DNA of 64,000 nucleotides, taken from assembly GCF_015477765.1 (NCBI RefSeq), contig NZ_JADLQQ010000007.1:310001-374000 (forward strand), given 5' to 3'. Made by a program: the position numbers and the translations under genes. This DNA is from Nocardia transvalensis (GTDB lineage: Bacteria; Actinomycetota; Actinomycetes; Mycobacteriales; Mycobacteriaceae). The notes under the pieces were generated by a model, which made no database searches, was not told where the DNA came from, and saw nothing but the letters and a program-made list of their open reading frames with translations. Shown here piece by piece: positions 7,713 to 15,868 of the stretch (positions within the stretch are counted from its first letter, which is position 1; every line of letters begins with the position of its first letter).

Positions 7713-9263
7713 TCATCGCCAGCTGGGCAGCCACATGTGGTGATTCCAGGTCGACACCGTGATCGGAAGTCCGGTGAGGATCGGGTAGATCCACAGGAAG
7801 TTGGCCACGACGAGGCCGAGATACAGGCACACCAGGAGCAGCCCGGTCCCGCGGCGCTCGCGCGGTTCGGTTGCCCTGCCGATGATTTCACCCGACGCCG
7901 CGGCGAGGAGCATGATCAGAAACGGTGCCATGGCGGTGGCGTAGAAGTAGTACATCTGCCGGTCCAGCGTCACGAACCACGGCAGCCAGGCCGCGCCGTA
8001 CCCGACCAGCACGGCGGCATAACGCCAGTCGCGGCGGGTGAGCGTGCGCCACAGCGCCCAGGCGAGGACGGGAAAGGCCAACCACCAGATCGCCGGGGTC
8101 CCCAGCAGCATGACCGCCCGCATGCAGGACGGCTGGCCGCAGCCGGTGGTCTGTGCGGGCTCGGGCAGGTAATACAGCATCGGCCGCAGACCCATCGGCC
8201 ACGTCCAGGGCTTGGACTCCCACGGATGGTGATGCCCGGCCGAATTGGTCAGGTGGATATGGAAATCGAGGATCGCGCCGTGGTTGTACCACAGCGACCG
8301 CAGCGCATCGGGGACGAAGGAGAAGATTCCGTCTCGGCCGACCTGAATGCCCACCGCGTACCGATTGATACCCGTCTCGCTGGCGAACCACCCTGTGTAG
8401 GACGCCAAATACACGGCGGAGCCGACGAATACGAATGCGAACAGCGCAGGCGGTCCGTCGCGCAGCACGGTGCCGAGCCACGGACGCGTCACACCGTAGG
8501 CGCGGCGGGCGCTCAGGTCGAATGCGAGGGTCAACAGCAGGAAGGCGAGCAGAAAATAACCGCCGGACCATTTGGTGCCGCAGGCCAACCCGAGCAGCAC
8601 GCCCGCGCCGAACCGCCACCAGCGCACGCCGAGCCGAGGACCCCACGGGATCGGCGTGATTCGATCGTCCCAGCAGGCCCGCGCCATCCTGGCCCGAACC
8701 TCGTCGCGGTCGACGATCAGGCAGCCGAACGCCGCGGTGACGAACAAGGCCTGGAAGATGTCGAGCATCCCGATGCGCGACTGGACGAATGTGACACCGT
8801 CGGCGATCATCAGGATTCCCGCGATCGCACCGATCATCGTCGAGCGGGTCATCCTGCGCACGATGCGAATGACCAGCAGCACGAGCAGGGTTCCGGCGAT
8901 CGCTGCGGAGAACCGCCAGCCCCAGGCGTTCCAGCCGAACAGGCCCTCCCCGATCGCGATGAGCAGCTTCCCGACGGGCGGGTGCACGACCACCGAGTAG
9001 GCGGGATTGTCCTCGACCCCCATGCCGTTGGTGAGCATCTCCCACGCCTGGGCGGCGTAGTACTTCTCGTCGAAAACCGGTGTCCCCGCCTCGGTCGGGT
9101 GGTCCAGGTTCACGAATCGGGTGACCGCCGCGAGGAGGGTGAGGACCGCGGTCACCCACCACCCGCGCGCCCGGTCCGCGGGGCCGGCGTCGAGCCCGGG
9201 CCGCAGTACCGCGGGCCCGGCCATCGGGCGCGATACGGCACCCATCCCGACGGGACGAACCAT
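7713..9263 (-). CDS. pmt: Dolichyl/polyprenyl-phosphate-mannose protein O-mannosyltransferase (GT39)
   Basis: About 516 residues with roughly ten membrane helices. The first extracytoplasmic loop has the DE pair in FDEKYYAAQAWEML, followed by HPPVGKLLIAIGE, the hallmark of PMT enzymes that transfer mannose from polyprenyl-phosphate-mannose to Ser/Thr of exported proteins. FVQSRIGMLDIFQ and the C-terminal PMT_4TMC region (DRQMYYFYATAMAPF) also fit. The mycobacterial homologue works with the Sec pathway and glycosylates lipoproteins and secreted proteins. ATG 9263 is chosen because TAGGG precedes it by 8 bases; GTG 9272 is an alternative. Confidence 0.93.
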   Translation of the reverse strand: MVRPVGMGAVSRPMAGPAVLRPGLDAGPADRARGWWVTAVLTLLAAVTRFVNLDHPTEAGTPVFDEKYYAAQAWEMLTNGMGVEDNPAYSVVVHPPVGKLLIAIGEGLFGWNAWGWRFSAAIAGTLLVLLVIRIVRRMTRSTMIGAIAGILMIADGVTFVQSRIGMLDIFQALFVTAAFGCLIVDRDEVRARMARACWDDRITPIPWGPRLGVRWWRFGAGVLLGLACGTKWSGGYFLLAFLLLTLAFDLSARRAYGVTRPWLGTVLRDGPPALFAFVFVGSAVYLASYTGWFASETGINRYAVGIQVGRDGIFSFVPDALRSLWYNHGAILDFHIHLTNSAGHHHPWESKPWTWPMGLRPMLYYLPEPAQTTGCGQPSCMRAVMLLGTPAIWWLAFPVLAWALWRTLTRRDWRYAAVLVGYGAAWLPWFVTLDRQMYYFYATAMAPFLIMLLAAASGEIIGRATEPRERRGTGLLLVCLYLGLVVANFLWIYPILTGLPITVSTWNHHMWLPSWR

Positions 9264-9328
9264 GCCGCACACCCTACGGAACCGTTACCGGCGGCAACCA
9301 CGACATCGGCGCGATGGCCTGGCTCGGA

Positions 9329-10075
9329 TCAGAAGTCGAGGGCGGGAACACGGGCGTACACGCCCGGATAGCCCGGTTCGGCCGATCCCTTGGCCCAGGA
9401 GGTGAGGGCGACGACCTTCCCACCGATCAGAAGTGGCCCGCCGCTGTCGAATTGGGCGGTGTCCGCCGTGGGAGAGCCGGCGCAGACGGCCTGGGCCGGG
9501 TCGAAATCGGAACCGTACGCGGTCGCGCAGTCGTCGTCGCTTCGCAGTGGGATGGTGGCCGTGCGCAGGCGGGAGTTCGACCAGTCGTCCTCGGCGGTGG
9601 CGCCCCAGCCGACGACGGTCGCCGAGTCACCCTGCGGTGCACCGATGTCCACCGTCGGCAAGGCGACCGGTTCGGTCAGGGTGAGCACCGCGATGTCGTG
9701 GTGGAAGGCGAGGTCGCCGTCGAATGTCGATACGCGGAAATCGGGGTGCAGGTGGATGGCCTCGACCCGCGCGGTGATTCCACCGTCCCCGGCCACATCG
9801 GTCCGGCCGAAGGTGATGGTGAGGGTTTCCGGAGCCGGGCGGGCGAGGACAGCGCAGTGACCTGCCGTCAAGACTCGGTCGGGCGCGACCAGCACACCGG
9901 CGCAGAAGTGACCACCCGGACGGAACGGAAATGCCGGGGTGCCGATCGCTGCCAGCCAGGGGTAGGCCGCCGCCTCGGCCGCACTGCCACCGATGACGGC
10001 CTGGGCCGGAGTGGCAACGGCGAGACCGATCGACACGGCTGCCGCCACCGCGGCCCCACGACGGGGGACTGCCAT
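9329..10075 (-). CDS. Secreted trypsin-like (S1) serine protease or protease homologue
   Basis: About 248 residues. ATG 10075 follows GGAGGTG and opens a signal peptide (basic VPRRG, hydrophobic core, TPAQA cleavage site) leading to VIGGSAAEAAAYPWLA, the mature-like N-terminus. The triad is visible: His in VLTAGHC, Asp in HHDIAVLTL, Ser in QFDSGGP. Two features are unusual: the Gly before the Asp-Ser of GDSGGP (chymotrypsin Gly193, oxyanion hole) is Phe, and the Cys normally just upstream is missing. Activity may therefore be reduced or altered. It is probably exported to the cell envelope or medium. Confidence 0.88.
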   Translation of the reverse strand: MAVPRRGAAVAAAVSIGLAVATPAQAVIGGSAAEAAAYPWLAAIGTPAFPFRPGGHFCAGVLVAPDRVLTAGHCAVLARPAPETLTITFGRTDVAGDGGITARVEAIHLHPDFRVSTFDGDLAFHHDIAVLTLTEPVALPTVDIGAPQGDSATVVGWGATAEDDWSNSRLRTATIPLRSDDDCATAYGSDFDPAQAVCAGSPTADTAQFDSGGPLLIGGKVVALTSWAKGSAEPGYPGVYARVPALDF

Positions 10076-10182
10076 GGATTCACCTCCGTGCCGGTAGCCG
10101 ACGATCGGCCCATTCAAGCAGATCGGAACATTTTCACGCCGATCGGCCGACTGTGTCGGCGGCCCGGCTTACCTTACGAAGG

Positions 10183-10683
10183 GTGACCACCTGGATCGAG
10201 TTCACGAAGTCCGCTCCGCGCATCTCCGCGATCTTTCTGCGCCGCCACACGGCGACGAAGAACCTGTGCCTGCTGGCAACCACTCGCGCGGACGGTTATC
10301 CGCGCATCAGCCCGCTCGAGCCACGCTTGTTCGAGGACGAGCTGTGGCTGGTCGGCATGCCCGACACCCGCAAATTCGACGACCTGCGCCGCGACCCTCG
10401 CTTCTGCCTGCACACCGCCACGGTCGACACCCAGGTCAGCGACGGCGACGCCAAACTGTTCGGCGTCGTGCGCGACGTCCGCGACGAGGACCTGCAGCAA
10501 CGCTGGGCACAGGCCCTCTACGACGAGACGGGTTTCGACCTGCGCGGCCACACCTTCGACCCGTTCTTCGCCGCCGACATCACCGGCGCCTCCGCTGTCG
10601 AGGTCGGCGACGACTATTTGGAAGTGATCATCTGGAAGCCCGACCGCGGTGAATACTCGGTCCGGAAACACGGCCCCGAATAA
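10183..10683 (+). CDS. Pyridoxamine 5'-phosphate oxidase family protein
   Basis: 166 residues from GTG 10183; a further in-frame GTG lies at 10153. FLRRHTATKNLCLLATTRADGYPRISPLEPRLFEDELWLVGMPDTRKFDDLRRDPRFCLHT is a single split-barrel domain of the PNPOx-like superfamily, with the conserved LATxxxDGxPRxSP strand pair. Such proteins bind FMN, F420 or haem. No clear ribosome binding site precedes either start, so it may be leaderless. The 3' end converges on the transporter gene; a weak CCCCG/CGGGG hairpin at 10674-10692 spans its stop codon. Confidence 0.8.
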   Translation: MTTWIEFTKSAPRISAIFLRRHTATKNLCLLATTRADGYPRISPLEPRLFEDELWLVGMPDTRKFDDLRRDPRFCLHTATVDTQVSDGDAKLFGVVRDVRDEDLQQRWAQALYDETGFDLRGHTFDPFFAADITGASAVEVGDDYLEVIIWKPDRGEYSVRKHGPE

Positions 10684-10702
10684 CCGACGGGGTTGAGGGG
10701 GC

Positions 10703-11851
10703 TCAGCGGGCCGGAGCCGGAGGGCGCAGCAAGGTGCCGGTCAGGACGCCGTCGGCGGTGCGGGCGGCCACCACCGTCCAGGCCGCCAGCAACAGTGCGT
10801 ACAGGGCGACCGAGACGATGGCGAAAACCGTGGCGCCGGTGCGGGTGTACAGGACGGTGCTGCCGGTGACGCAGGTGCCCAAGGGGAAGGTGAAGCCCCA
10901 CCAGGTCAGGTTGAACGGCATGGTCGCGCGCTCGCGGGCGGTGATAGCGATGGCCAGGGCAAGCCACAGCATCGCGAAACCCCAGACGACGACGCCGTAG
11001 ACCACGGCAAAGACCTCCAACCCGGATGCGTACAGGTGCGGCAGCGCCTGCGGTCCGGTATTCGCGAGCAGTCCCGCGGCCGTGACCGACTGGCCGAGTG
11101 GGCCCAGCACGAGCCACACCGTGGCCACGGCACCTCGGGCCGGCGGGCCGTAATGCAGCAGCCGCGACCAGATCAGCGTGGTGGTGACCAGCGCGGCGAT
11201 CAGGCTGACCCCGAACATCGCGAAACAGGCCAGTACCAGCGTCAATCGAGCCTGCCCGGGCGGAGTGTGCGGGACGAGCATCGCACCGGTCGCCGCGGAG
11301 ACCATGGGCGGCACCACCGGCATCAGCCAGCCGCCGAAGGCGGCATCGGGATCGAATCGATGCCGGGTGATCATGCGGTAGGGGATGGCGAACGCGGTCG
11401 CCAGGCCGAGCACCGTGCCCGCCGACCAGAGCACCCAGTCGATCGCCACCGCCGCGGTTGTCCCGACCACGTCGCGGCCGACCAGCAGTGCGCCGAGTCC
11501 GACGGTCAGCAGCGCCATCGGCGGTGCTCCATAGAACTGGGACATGACCGGATGCGCGCCGTGGGCGCGGGCGTTGTCCGGGAAGCGGCGCCAGTGCATC
11601 GTCCAGGCCGTGATCAGCGCGACCAGCAGCACTGCCGCGGCCACCCACACGAGGGTCGCGAACGCCCGCAGTCCCGGGAACTGCAGCGGCAGCGTGACGG
11701 CGGCATTCGACACGATTCCGGTGCCCATGACCACCGCGAACCAGTTCGGGCCGATATGGCCGAACGCGTCGCCCGGGCGGTCCAGCGCGGCCAGGAACCG
11801 GCGGGCGGGCCGTGCAACCGGAGGTGCGGGGCGATGGGTCAGCGTCGTCAT
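10703..11851 (-). CDS. TehA/SLAC1-family (TDT) anion channel or dicarboxylate/sulfite exporter
   Basis: 382 residues with about ten hydrophobic helices. NWFAVVMGTGIVSNAA near residue 36 is the start of the TDT (tellurite-resistance/dicarboxylate transporter) domain, and FNLTWWGFTFPLGTCVTGS near 310 is its second conserved block. Relatives export sulfite (Ssu1), malate (Mae1) or act as anion channels (SLAC1, TehA); the substrate is not readable. It is transcribed divergently from a LysR regulator 70 bases away. That arrangement usually means the regulator controls the transporter. The inner face of the gene converges on the split-barrel gene. Confidence 0.88.
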   Translation of the reverse strand: MTTLTHRPAPPVARPARRFLAALDRPGDAFGHIGPNWFAVVMGTGIVSNAAVTLPLQFPGLRAFATLVWVAAAVLLVALITAWTMHWRRFPDNARAHGAHPVMSQFYGAPPMALLTVGLGALLVGRDVVGTTAAVAIDWVLWSAGTVLGLATAFAIPYRMITRHRFDPDAAFGGWLMPVVPPMVSAATGAMLVPHTPPGQARLTLVLACFAMFGVSLIAALVTTTLIWSRLLHYGPPARGAVATVWLVLGPLGQSVTAAGLLANTGPQALPHLYASGLEVFAVVYGVVVWGFAMLWLALAIAITARERATMPFNLTWWGFTFPLGTCVTGSTVLYTRTGATVFAIVSVALYALLLAAWTVVAARTADGVLTGTLLRPPAPAR

Positions 11852-11907
11852 GACTTCAGCCTCGCCGCCGCGCGGAGCACCTGGTAGCAGGCCTGTATCG
11901 ATGGGTC

Positions 11908-11924
11908 CATAGAATCGATCTATG
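11908..11924. promoter_or_regulatory. Candidate LysR operator overlapping the regulator start codon
   Basis: CATAGAATCGATCTATG is a perfect inverted repeat (6-bp arms CATAGA/TCTATG, 5-bp centre) whose right arm contains the LysR ATG at 11922. A second ATCGAT lies at 11897-11902. Position in the divergent gap and symmetry suggest autoregulation; binding is inferred. Confidence 0.45.
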
Positions 11925-12842
11925 CCGCTGTCGCCCCGGGTGCCGGACCTGGCCGCACTGGATCTGCTGCTGTCGGTGATCGAGCTGGGCAGCCTCGGTC
12001 GCGCGGCGCAGGCGCACGGGATCAGTCAGCCGTCGGCCAGCTCCCGTATCCGCTACCTGGAGAAGCTGGTGGGGGTGCCGGTGCTCGAGCGCACCACACT
12101 CGGTTCCCGGCCGACCGCCGCGGGTGCGCTGATCGCGGAGTGGGCCCACGCCGTCGTGGACGCCGCCGCTCAGCTCGATGCGGGCATAGAAACTCTTCGT
12201 GCGCAACGAGATTCGCATCTGAGCGTGGCGGCGAGCCAGACCGTCGCCGAATATCTGTTCCCGAAATGGCTGATGGCGCTGCGGATTCGGGTTCCCGACA
12301 CCACGATCGCGCTGGAAGCCGGGAATTCGGCGGAGGTGGCCCAGGCGGTGCGGGACGGTCGGGCGACGATCGGTTTCGTGGAAGTGCCCGACGCACCGGA
12401 GGATCTGGACAACCGGATCGTGGCGTGGGACCGGCTGGTCGTGGTGGTGGCGCCCACGCACCGATGGGCACGCCGTTCCTCCATCACCCCCGCCGACCTG
12501 ACGAACACCCCGCTGATCTGCCGAGAACCCAGCTCCGGCACCCGAATCGCCTTCGAACAAGCCATGATCCGCCACGACCCCACCTGGCATCCGGACGTCT
12601 TACTGGAACTGTCCTCCACCACCGCCATCAAAACCGCGGTCGCCGAGGGCCTGGGCCCAGCCATCCTGAGCTCCCTCGCCGTCAACACAGAACTGAGCGA
12701 CGGCACCCTGGTCTCCCCACCCCTATCCGGCCTGAACCTCCGCCGCCCCTTACGAGCCATCTGGCCCAAAGCCCAGCGCCTCACCGGCCCCGCCCGCGAC
12801 CTCCTCACCATAGCGTCCGGTACAGACAGCCCCACCCCTTGA
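11922..12842 (+). CDS. LysR-family transcriptional regulator
   Basis: 306 residues. The N-terminal winged helix-turn-helix is clear: LLLSVIELGSLGRAAQAHGISQPSASSRIRYLEKLVGVPVLERT, followed by the linker helix and a periplasmic-binding-protein-like effector domain beginning around residue 95 (LSVAASQTVAEYLFPKWL). LysR regulators act as tetramers and respond to a small molecule often related to the target pathway. Here the target is probably the divergent TehA/SLAC1-type transporter gene. A perfect 17-bp inverted repeat overlaps its own start codon. The last 300 bases differ in codon flavour (more C-ending runs) but the frame is intact. Confidence 0.92.
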   Translation: MPLSPRVPDLAALDLLLSVIELGSLGRAAQAHGISQPSASSRIRYLEKLVGVPVLERTTLGSRPTAAGALIAEWAHAVVDAAAQLDAGIETLRAQRDSHLSVAASQTVAEYLFPKWLMALRIRVPDTTIALEAGNSAEVAQAVRDGRATIGFVEVPDAPEDLDNRIVAWDRLVVVVAPTHRWARRSSITPADLTNTPLICREPSSGTRIAFEQAMIRHDPTWHPDVLLELSSTTAIKTAVAEGLGPAILSSLAVNTELSDGTLVSPPLSGLNLRRPLRAIWPKAQRLTGPARDLLTIASGTDSPTP

Positions 12843-12853
12843 TCGCGAACCTA

Positions 12854-13545
12854 CCCTTCGCTTCGCTCAGGGATGTAATGAGTTGCCGCCCAGGGATGTA
12901 TGGGGTTCCCGCCCAGGTTTGTATGGGATTGCCGCCCAGGGATGTATGGGGTTCCCGCCCAGGTTTGTATGGGATTGCCGCCCAGGGATGTATGGGATTG
13001 CCGCCCAGGTTTGTATGGGATTGCCGCCCAGGGATGTATGGGATTGCCGCCCAGGGATGTATGGGATTGCCGCCCAGGGATGTATGGGGGTTGCCGCCCA
13101 GGGATGTATGGGGGTTGCCGCTCAGGGGCATCGGGGCTGCCACTGAGGGATGTATGGGGTTCGGCTCATGCCTTGTCGCATTCCTGGTCGGGCGCCTGCC
13201 CTTCGCTTCGCTCAGGGATGTGAAGGGCTGCCGTTCAGGGATGTGAAGGGCTGTCCCTCAGGGTGTGAAGGGCTGCCGTTTAGTGGCGTGAAGGGCTGTC
13301 GCTCAGGGGTGTGAAGGGCTGTCGCTCAGGGGTGTGAAGGGCTGTCGCTCAGGGGTGTGAAGGGCTGTCGCTCAGGGGTGTGAAGGGCTGTCGCTCAGGG
13401 GTGTGAAGGGCTGTCGCTCAGGGATGTAAGGGGTGTCGCTCAGAGAGGTGAAGGACTGCCGTTCAAGGATGTAAGGGGTGTCGTTCAGGGATGTGAGAAG
13501 TGCCGCTCAGGGGTGATGGGGGTGTCGCTCAGGGATATCGAAGTT
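12854..13545. repeat. Tandem array of about 28 units of ~23 bp, in two blocks
   Basis: The array fills the gap between the LysR stop and the convergent gene ending at 13632. Anchored on CAGGG, units begin near 12868, 12891, 12914 and onward every 22-24 bp to 13530, with a break at about 13165-13199. Block 1 (13 units) has core CAGGGATGTATGGG with a CAGGTTTGTATGGG variant alternating at first. Block 2 (15 units) has core CAGGGGTGTGAAGGG, including five successive identical units from 13304. Both blocks open with the same element, CTTCGCTTCGCTCAGGGATG. The period is not a multiple of three, so it is not coding. The function is unknown; 13546-13631 holds no feature I recognise. Confidence 0.95.
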
Positions 13546-13631
13546 GGGCGGGAGCTTTCATCGCTGGCGGCCTGTCTCTCATCCCTGTATCGGTCGCCCC
13601 TGGGGCGGCCGATGCAGGGTATCGGGGGAGG

Positions 13632-14456
13632 TCAGCGGGGGCCGGAGGCGGCGTGGACTGCGGCTAGGCGGGCGGCTCGGATGGCGTTCCACAAGGGGCG
13701 TAGGAGGGTTTCCTGGGCCTGCATGGCGCTGGCGGAGGCGGGGGAGGAGGCGGGGGCCTGTTGGGCGACGGTGAGGATGGCGGCGACGTGGTCGGCGGAG
13801 TCGAGGATGCGGCGGGCGCGTAGTGGGGCCGAGTCGGGGTAGATGTGGCGGGAGTAGTCGGCCAGTTCGGCCTCGATCAGTTCGCGGGGGTCGTCGTCGC
13901 CGGTGCCGACGCCGGTGGTCTGCAGGCGCATGAGGGCGTCGGCGGCGTCGCGGACCGCCTGGCGCATGGCGAATTCGGCCTCGCCGAGCGCCATATCGGG
14001 CGCGGGGGTGGGGATGGGGGTGTGGTAGACGGTCCACTGCAAGGTGTCCTCGTCGGTCCATTGCGGGACCAGGCCGGTGCCCTCGGTGCCCGGCGCCCCG
14101 ATCAGGATGCCTTCCTCGGCATCCATTGCGGCGGTGGCGAACTCGGTGCCCATCGGCAGCCCGCGCGCGTCTCCCGGCACCGGCAGCACCAGGCGCAGGT
14201 GCGCCCGCTGATCGGCCATGGCCTCGCGAATGACCTTGAGCAGCATCATGATTCCCGAACCCGCGTCCAATGGTTCGGCAGCGGGCCAGGGCAGGCCGGT
14301 ATGTCCGCCGGTCACCGGGTCACCGGCCGCCACGCTCTGCCGCGGTGCCCACGCGCGCAGGGCGTCCAGGACGTCGTCGGGCGCGCTGCGACCGGCCAGC
14401 CAGGAGCCGGCCCACACCGTCAGCGTGGCACTGGGAGAACACATGTTTTCGAGCAT
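13632..14456 (-). CDS. Conserved protein of unknown function
   Basis: 274 residues, soluble, acidic, Ala-rich. I do not recognise a family. The N-terminal half has GSWLAGRSAPDDVLDALRAWAPRQSV and then MMLLKVIREAMADQRAHLRLVLPVPGDARGLPMGTEF, followed by GILIGAPGTEGTGLVPQ. The C-terminal half is helical (FAMRQAVRDAADALMRLQTTG and a long Ala-rich helix). The pattern of codon third-position GC is that of a real gene, and no better frame opposes it. The start may be ATG 14456 or ATG 14444. It is followed 40 bases upstream by DUF3097 in the same direction, so the two may be one transcript. Confidence 0.7.
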   Translation of the reverse strand: MLENMCSPSATLTVWAGSWLAGRSAPDDVLDALRAWAPRQSVAAGDPVTGGHTGLPWPAAEPLDAGSGIMMLLKVIREAMADQRAHLRLVLPVPGDARGLPMGTEFATAAMDAEEGILIGAPGTEGTGLVPQWTDEDTLQWTVYHTPIPTPAPDMALGEAEFAMRQAVRDAADALMRLQTTGVGTGDDDPRELIEAELADYSRHIYPDSAPLRARRILDSADHVAAILTVAQQAPASSPASASAMQAQETLLRPLWNAIRAARLAAVHAASGPR

Positions 14457-14496
14457 AACTGCGCCGTTGCCTGTGCACCCTGCGGTGTGCGCGGAG

Positions 14497-15318
14497 CTAC
14501 TCGGGTTCGGTAACGAAGTCGATCAGCCGCTCCACCGCCCCGATCAGCGGCGATTCCAGATCGCGGAAGGAGTCGACCGCGCCGTACACGCGCCGCCAGC
14601 CATCCTGTGGAGTGCCCCAGCCCAGGCGGCGGCACACGCCGGTCTTCCAGTCCTCCCCGCGCGGCACGTGCGGCCAGGCCTCGATACCGAGCACATCGGG
14701 CCGGACCGCCTGCCACACGTCGATGTACGGGTGCCCGGTGACCAGCACGTGCGGACCCAGCCCGGTGGTCAGACCGGTTTCCTTGGATCCGGTGACCAGA
14801 TGGTCGACGAGCACGCCCACCCGGCGGCCCGGCCCCGGCCCGAACTCGGTCAGCCGTTCGGCGAGATTGTCCAGGCCCTCCAAATGCTCCACGACCACGC
14901 CCTCGACCCGCAGATCGTGCCCCCACACCCGCTCGACCAGCGCCGCGTCGTGCACACCCTCCACCCAGATGCGGCTGGCCCGCGCCACCCGCGCCCGCAG
15001 CCCCTCGACCCGGGTCGAACCGGACGCCGAACGGACCGGTTTCCCCGGTCCGGCAACCTTCGGGCGGACCAGGGTGACGGGCTCCCCATCGATCAGGAAC
15101 GCCGCCTCGCGCATCGCGAACAGCCGCACCGCTCCGTGCCGGTCCTCGAGCTTGACGAAATCCCCGTCGTAGGTGCGCTCGAATCCGACCACCGCGCCGC
15201 AGAACCCGGTTGCCGCGTCCTCGGCCACCAGATCCCGCTCGGCGGCCACCTGCGGCACGGCTCGCTTGCGTGTCCTGGCATGTCCTGAATAGATATCGCC
15301 GTATTCTCGCGCACTCAC
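14497..15318 (-). CDS. DUF3097 family protein
   Basis: About 273 residues from GTG 15318 (GTG 15324 is equally possible; frames reaching further upstream overlap the NfeD promoter and have no coding character). EYGDIYSGHARTRKRAVPQV, ATGFCGAVVGFE, VKLEDRHGAVRLF and FLIDGEPVTLVRP match the actinobacterial DUF3097 family. The C-terminal half has GVVVEHLEGLDNLAERLTEFGPG, VGVLVDHLVTGSKET and GHPYIDVWQAVRP, which recall nuclease or TOPRIM-like acidic patterns, but the function of the family is not established. It is divergent from the NfeD/SPFH pair. Confidence 0.85.
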   Translation of the reverse strand: MSAREYGDIYSGHARTRKRAVPQVAAERDLVAEDAATGFCGAVVGFERTYDGDFVKLEDRHGAVRLFAMREAAFLIDGEPVTLVRPKVAGPGKPVRSASGSTRVEGLRARVARASRIWVEGVHDAALVERVWGHDLRVEGVVVEHLEGLDNLAERLTEFGPGPGRRVGVLVDHLVTGSKETGLTTGLGPHVLVTGHPYIDVWQAVRPDVLGIEAWPHVPRGEDWKTGVCRRLGWGTPQDGWRRVYGAVDSFRDLESPLIGAVERLIDFVTEPE

Positions 15319-15436
15319 CCGCACGAAAATACCTGGCGTGGTGAGTTTCCCGGTGGCTACGACACGATCCGGCGACGCGTGCAACACAACCGCAACAGCC
15401 ACGCCGAAAATCGGGCGAACCCGGTACGGTGAGAGC

Positions 15437-15868
15437 GTGGCCGCAATCATATGGCTGGTGGCGGGGGTTCTGCTCGCCGCCGCGGAGATGCTCACCGGTG
15501 ACTTCACGCTGCTCATGTTGGGTGGGGCGGCGCTGGCCACGGCGGGTGTCGCCGGGGTCGCGCATACCTCGCTGGTGATCGATGCGGTCGTGTTCGGTGT
15601 GACCTCGCTGGGACTGATCCTCCTGGTGCGGCCGATGTTGTTGCGGCGCTTCGCGACTCCACCGCCCACCCCGACCAATGTGCACGCGTTGCCCGGCAAG
15701 ACCGCGAAGGTGCTCGAGACGGTCAACGACGACAGCGGCCGGGTCAAGATCGACGGCGAGGTGTGGAGCGCGCGACCGCTCGACCCGTCGCAGGAGTATG
15801 CCGAGGGGGATACCGTCTACGTCATGAAGATCGACGGCGCGCACGCCGTCGTGTGGAAGGGGCCGTAA
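15437..15868 (+). CDS. NfeD-like membrane protein
   Basis: 143 residues: three hydrophobic helices (IIWLVAGVLLAAAEML, LMLGGAALATAGVAGV, and a third at residues 50-67) followed by a cytoplasmic OB-fold domain (ALPGKTAKVLETVNDDSGRVKIDGEVWSARP, GDTVYVMKIDGAHAVV). This is the short NfeD type that pairs with SPFH/flotillin-like proteins. The GTG start has GGTGAG just upstream. The stop codon overlaps the start of the SPFH gene (TAATG), so the two are translationally coupled, supporting a common membrane-microdomain or quality-control role. Confidence 0.92.
   Translation: MAAIIWLVAGVLLAAAEMLTGDFTLLMLGGAALATAGVAGVAHTSLVIDAVVFGVTSLGLILLVRPMLLRRFATPPPTPTNVHALPGKTAKVLETVNDDSGRVKIDGEVWSARPLDPSQEYAEGDTVYVMKIDGAHAVVWKGP

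Noticed and set aside
9314..10186. A 290-residue plus-strand frame across the S1 protease gene
   Set aside because: Antisense shadow of a gene with a signal peptide and an intact catalytic triad.
12140..13246. Open frames reading through the 23-bp array in several frames and both strands
   Set aside because: The 23-bp period shifts frame with each unit, so it translates to similar PRDVWG/QGCMG-type repeats in every frame; no ribosome binding sites and frequent length changes of one base.
12854..13545. CRISPR array
   Set aside because: Units are directly adjacent without unique spacers, and no cas gene is present.
14420..15844. Long minus-strand frames extending DUF3097 upstream over NfeD
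   Set aside because: The extra N-terminal part is antisense to NfeD and has no similarity to the DUF3097 start; the true start is near 15318.
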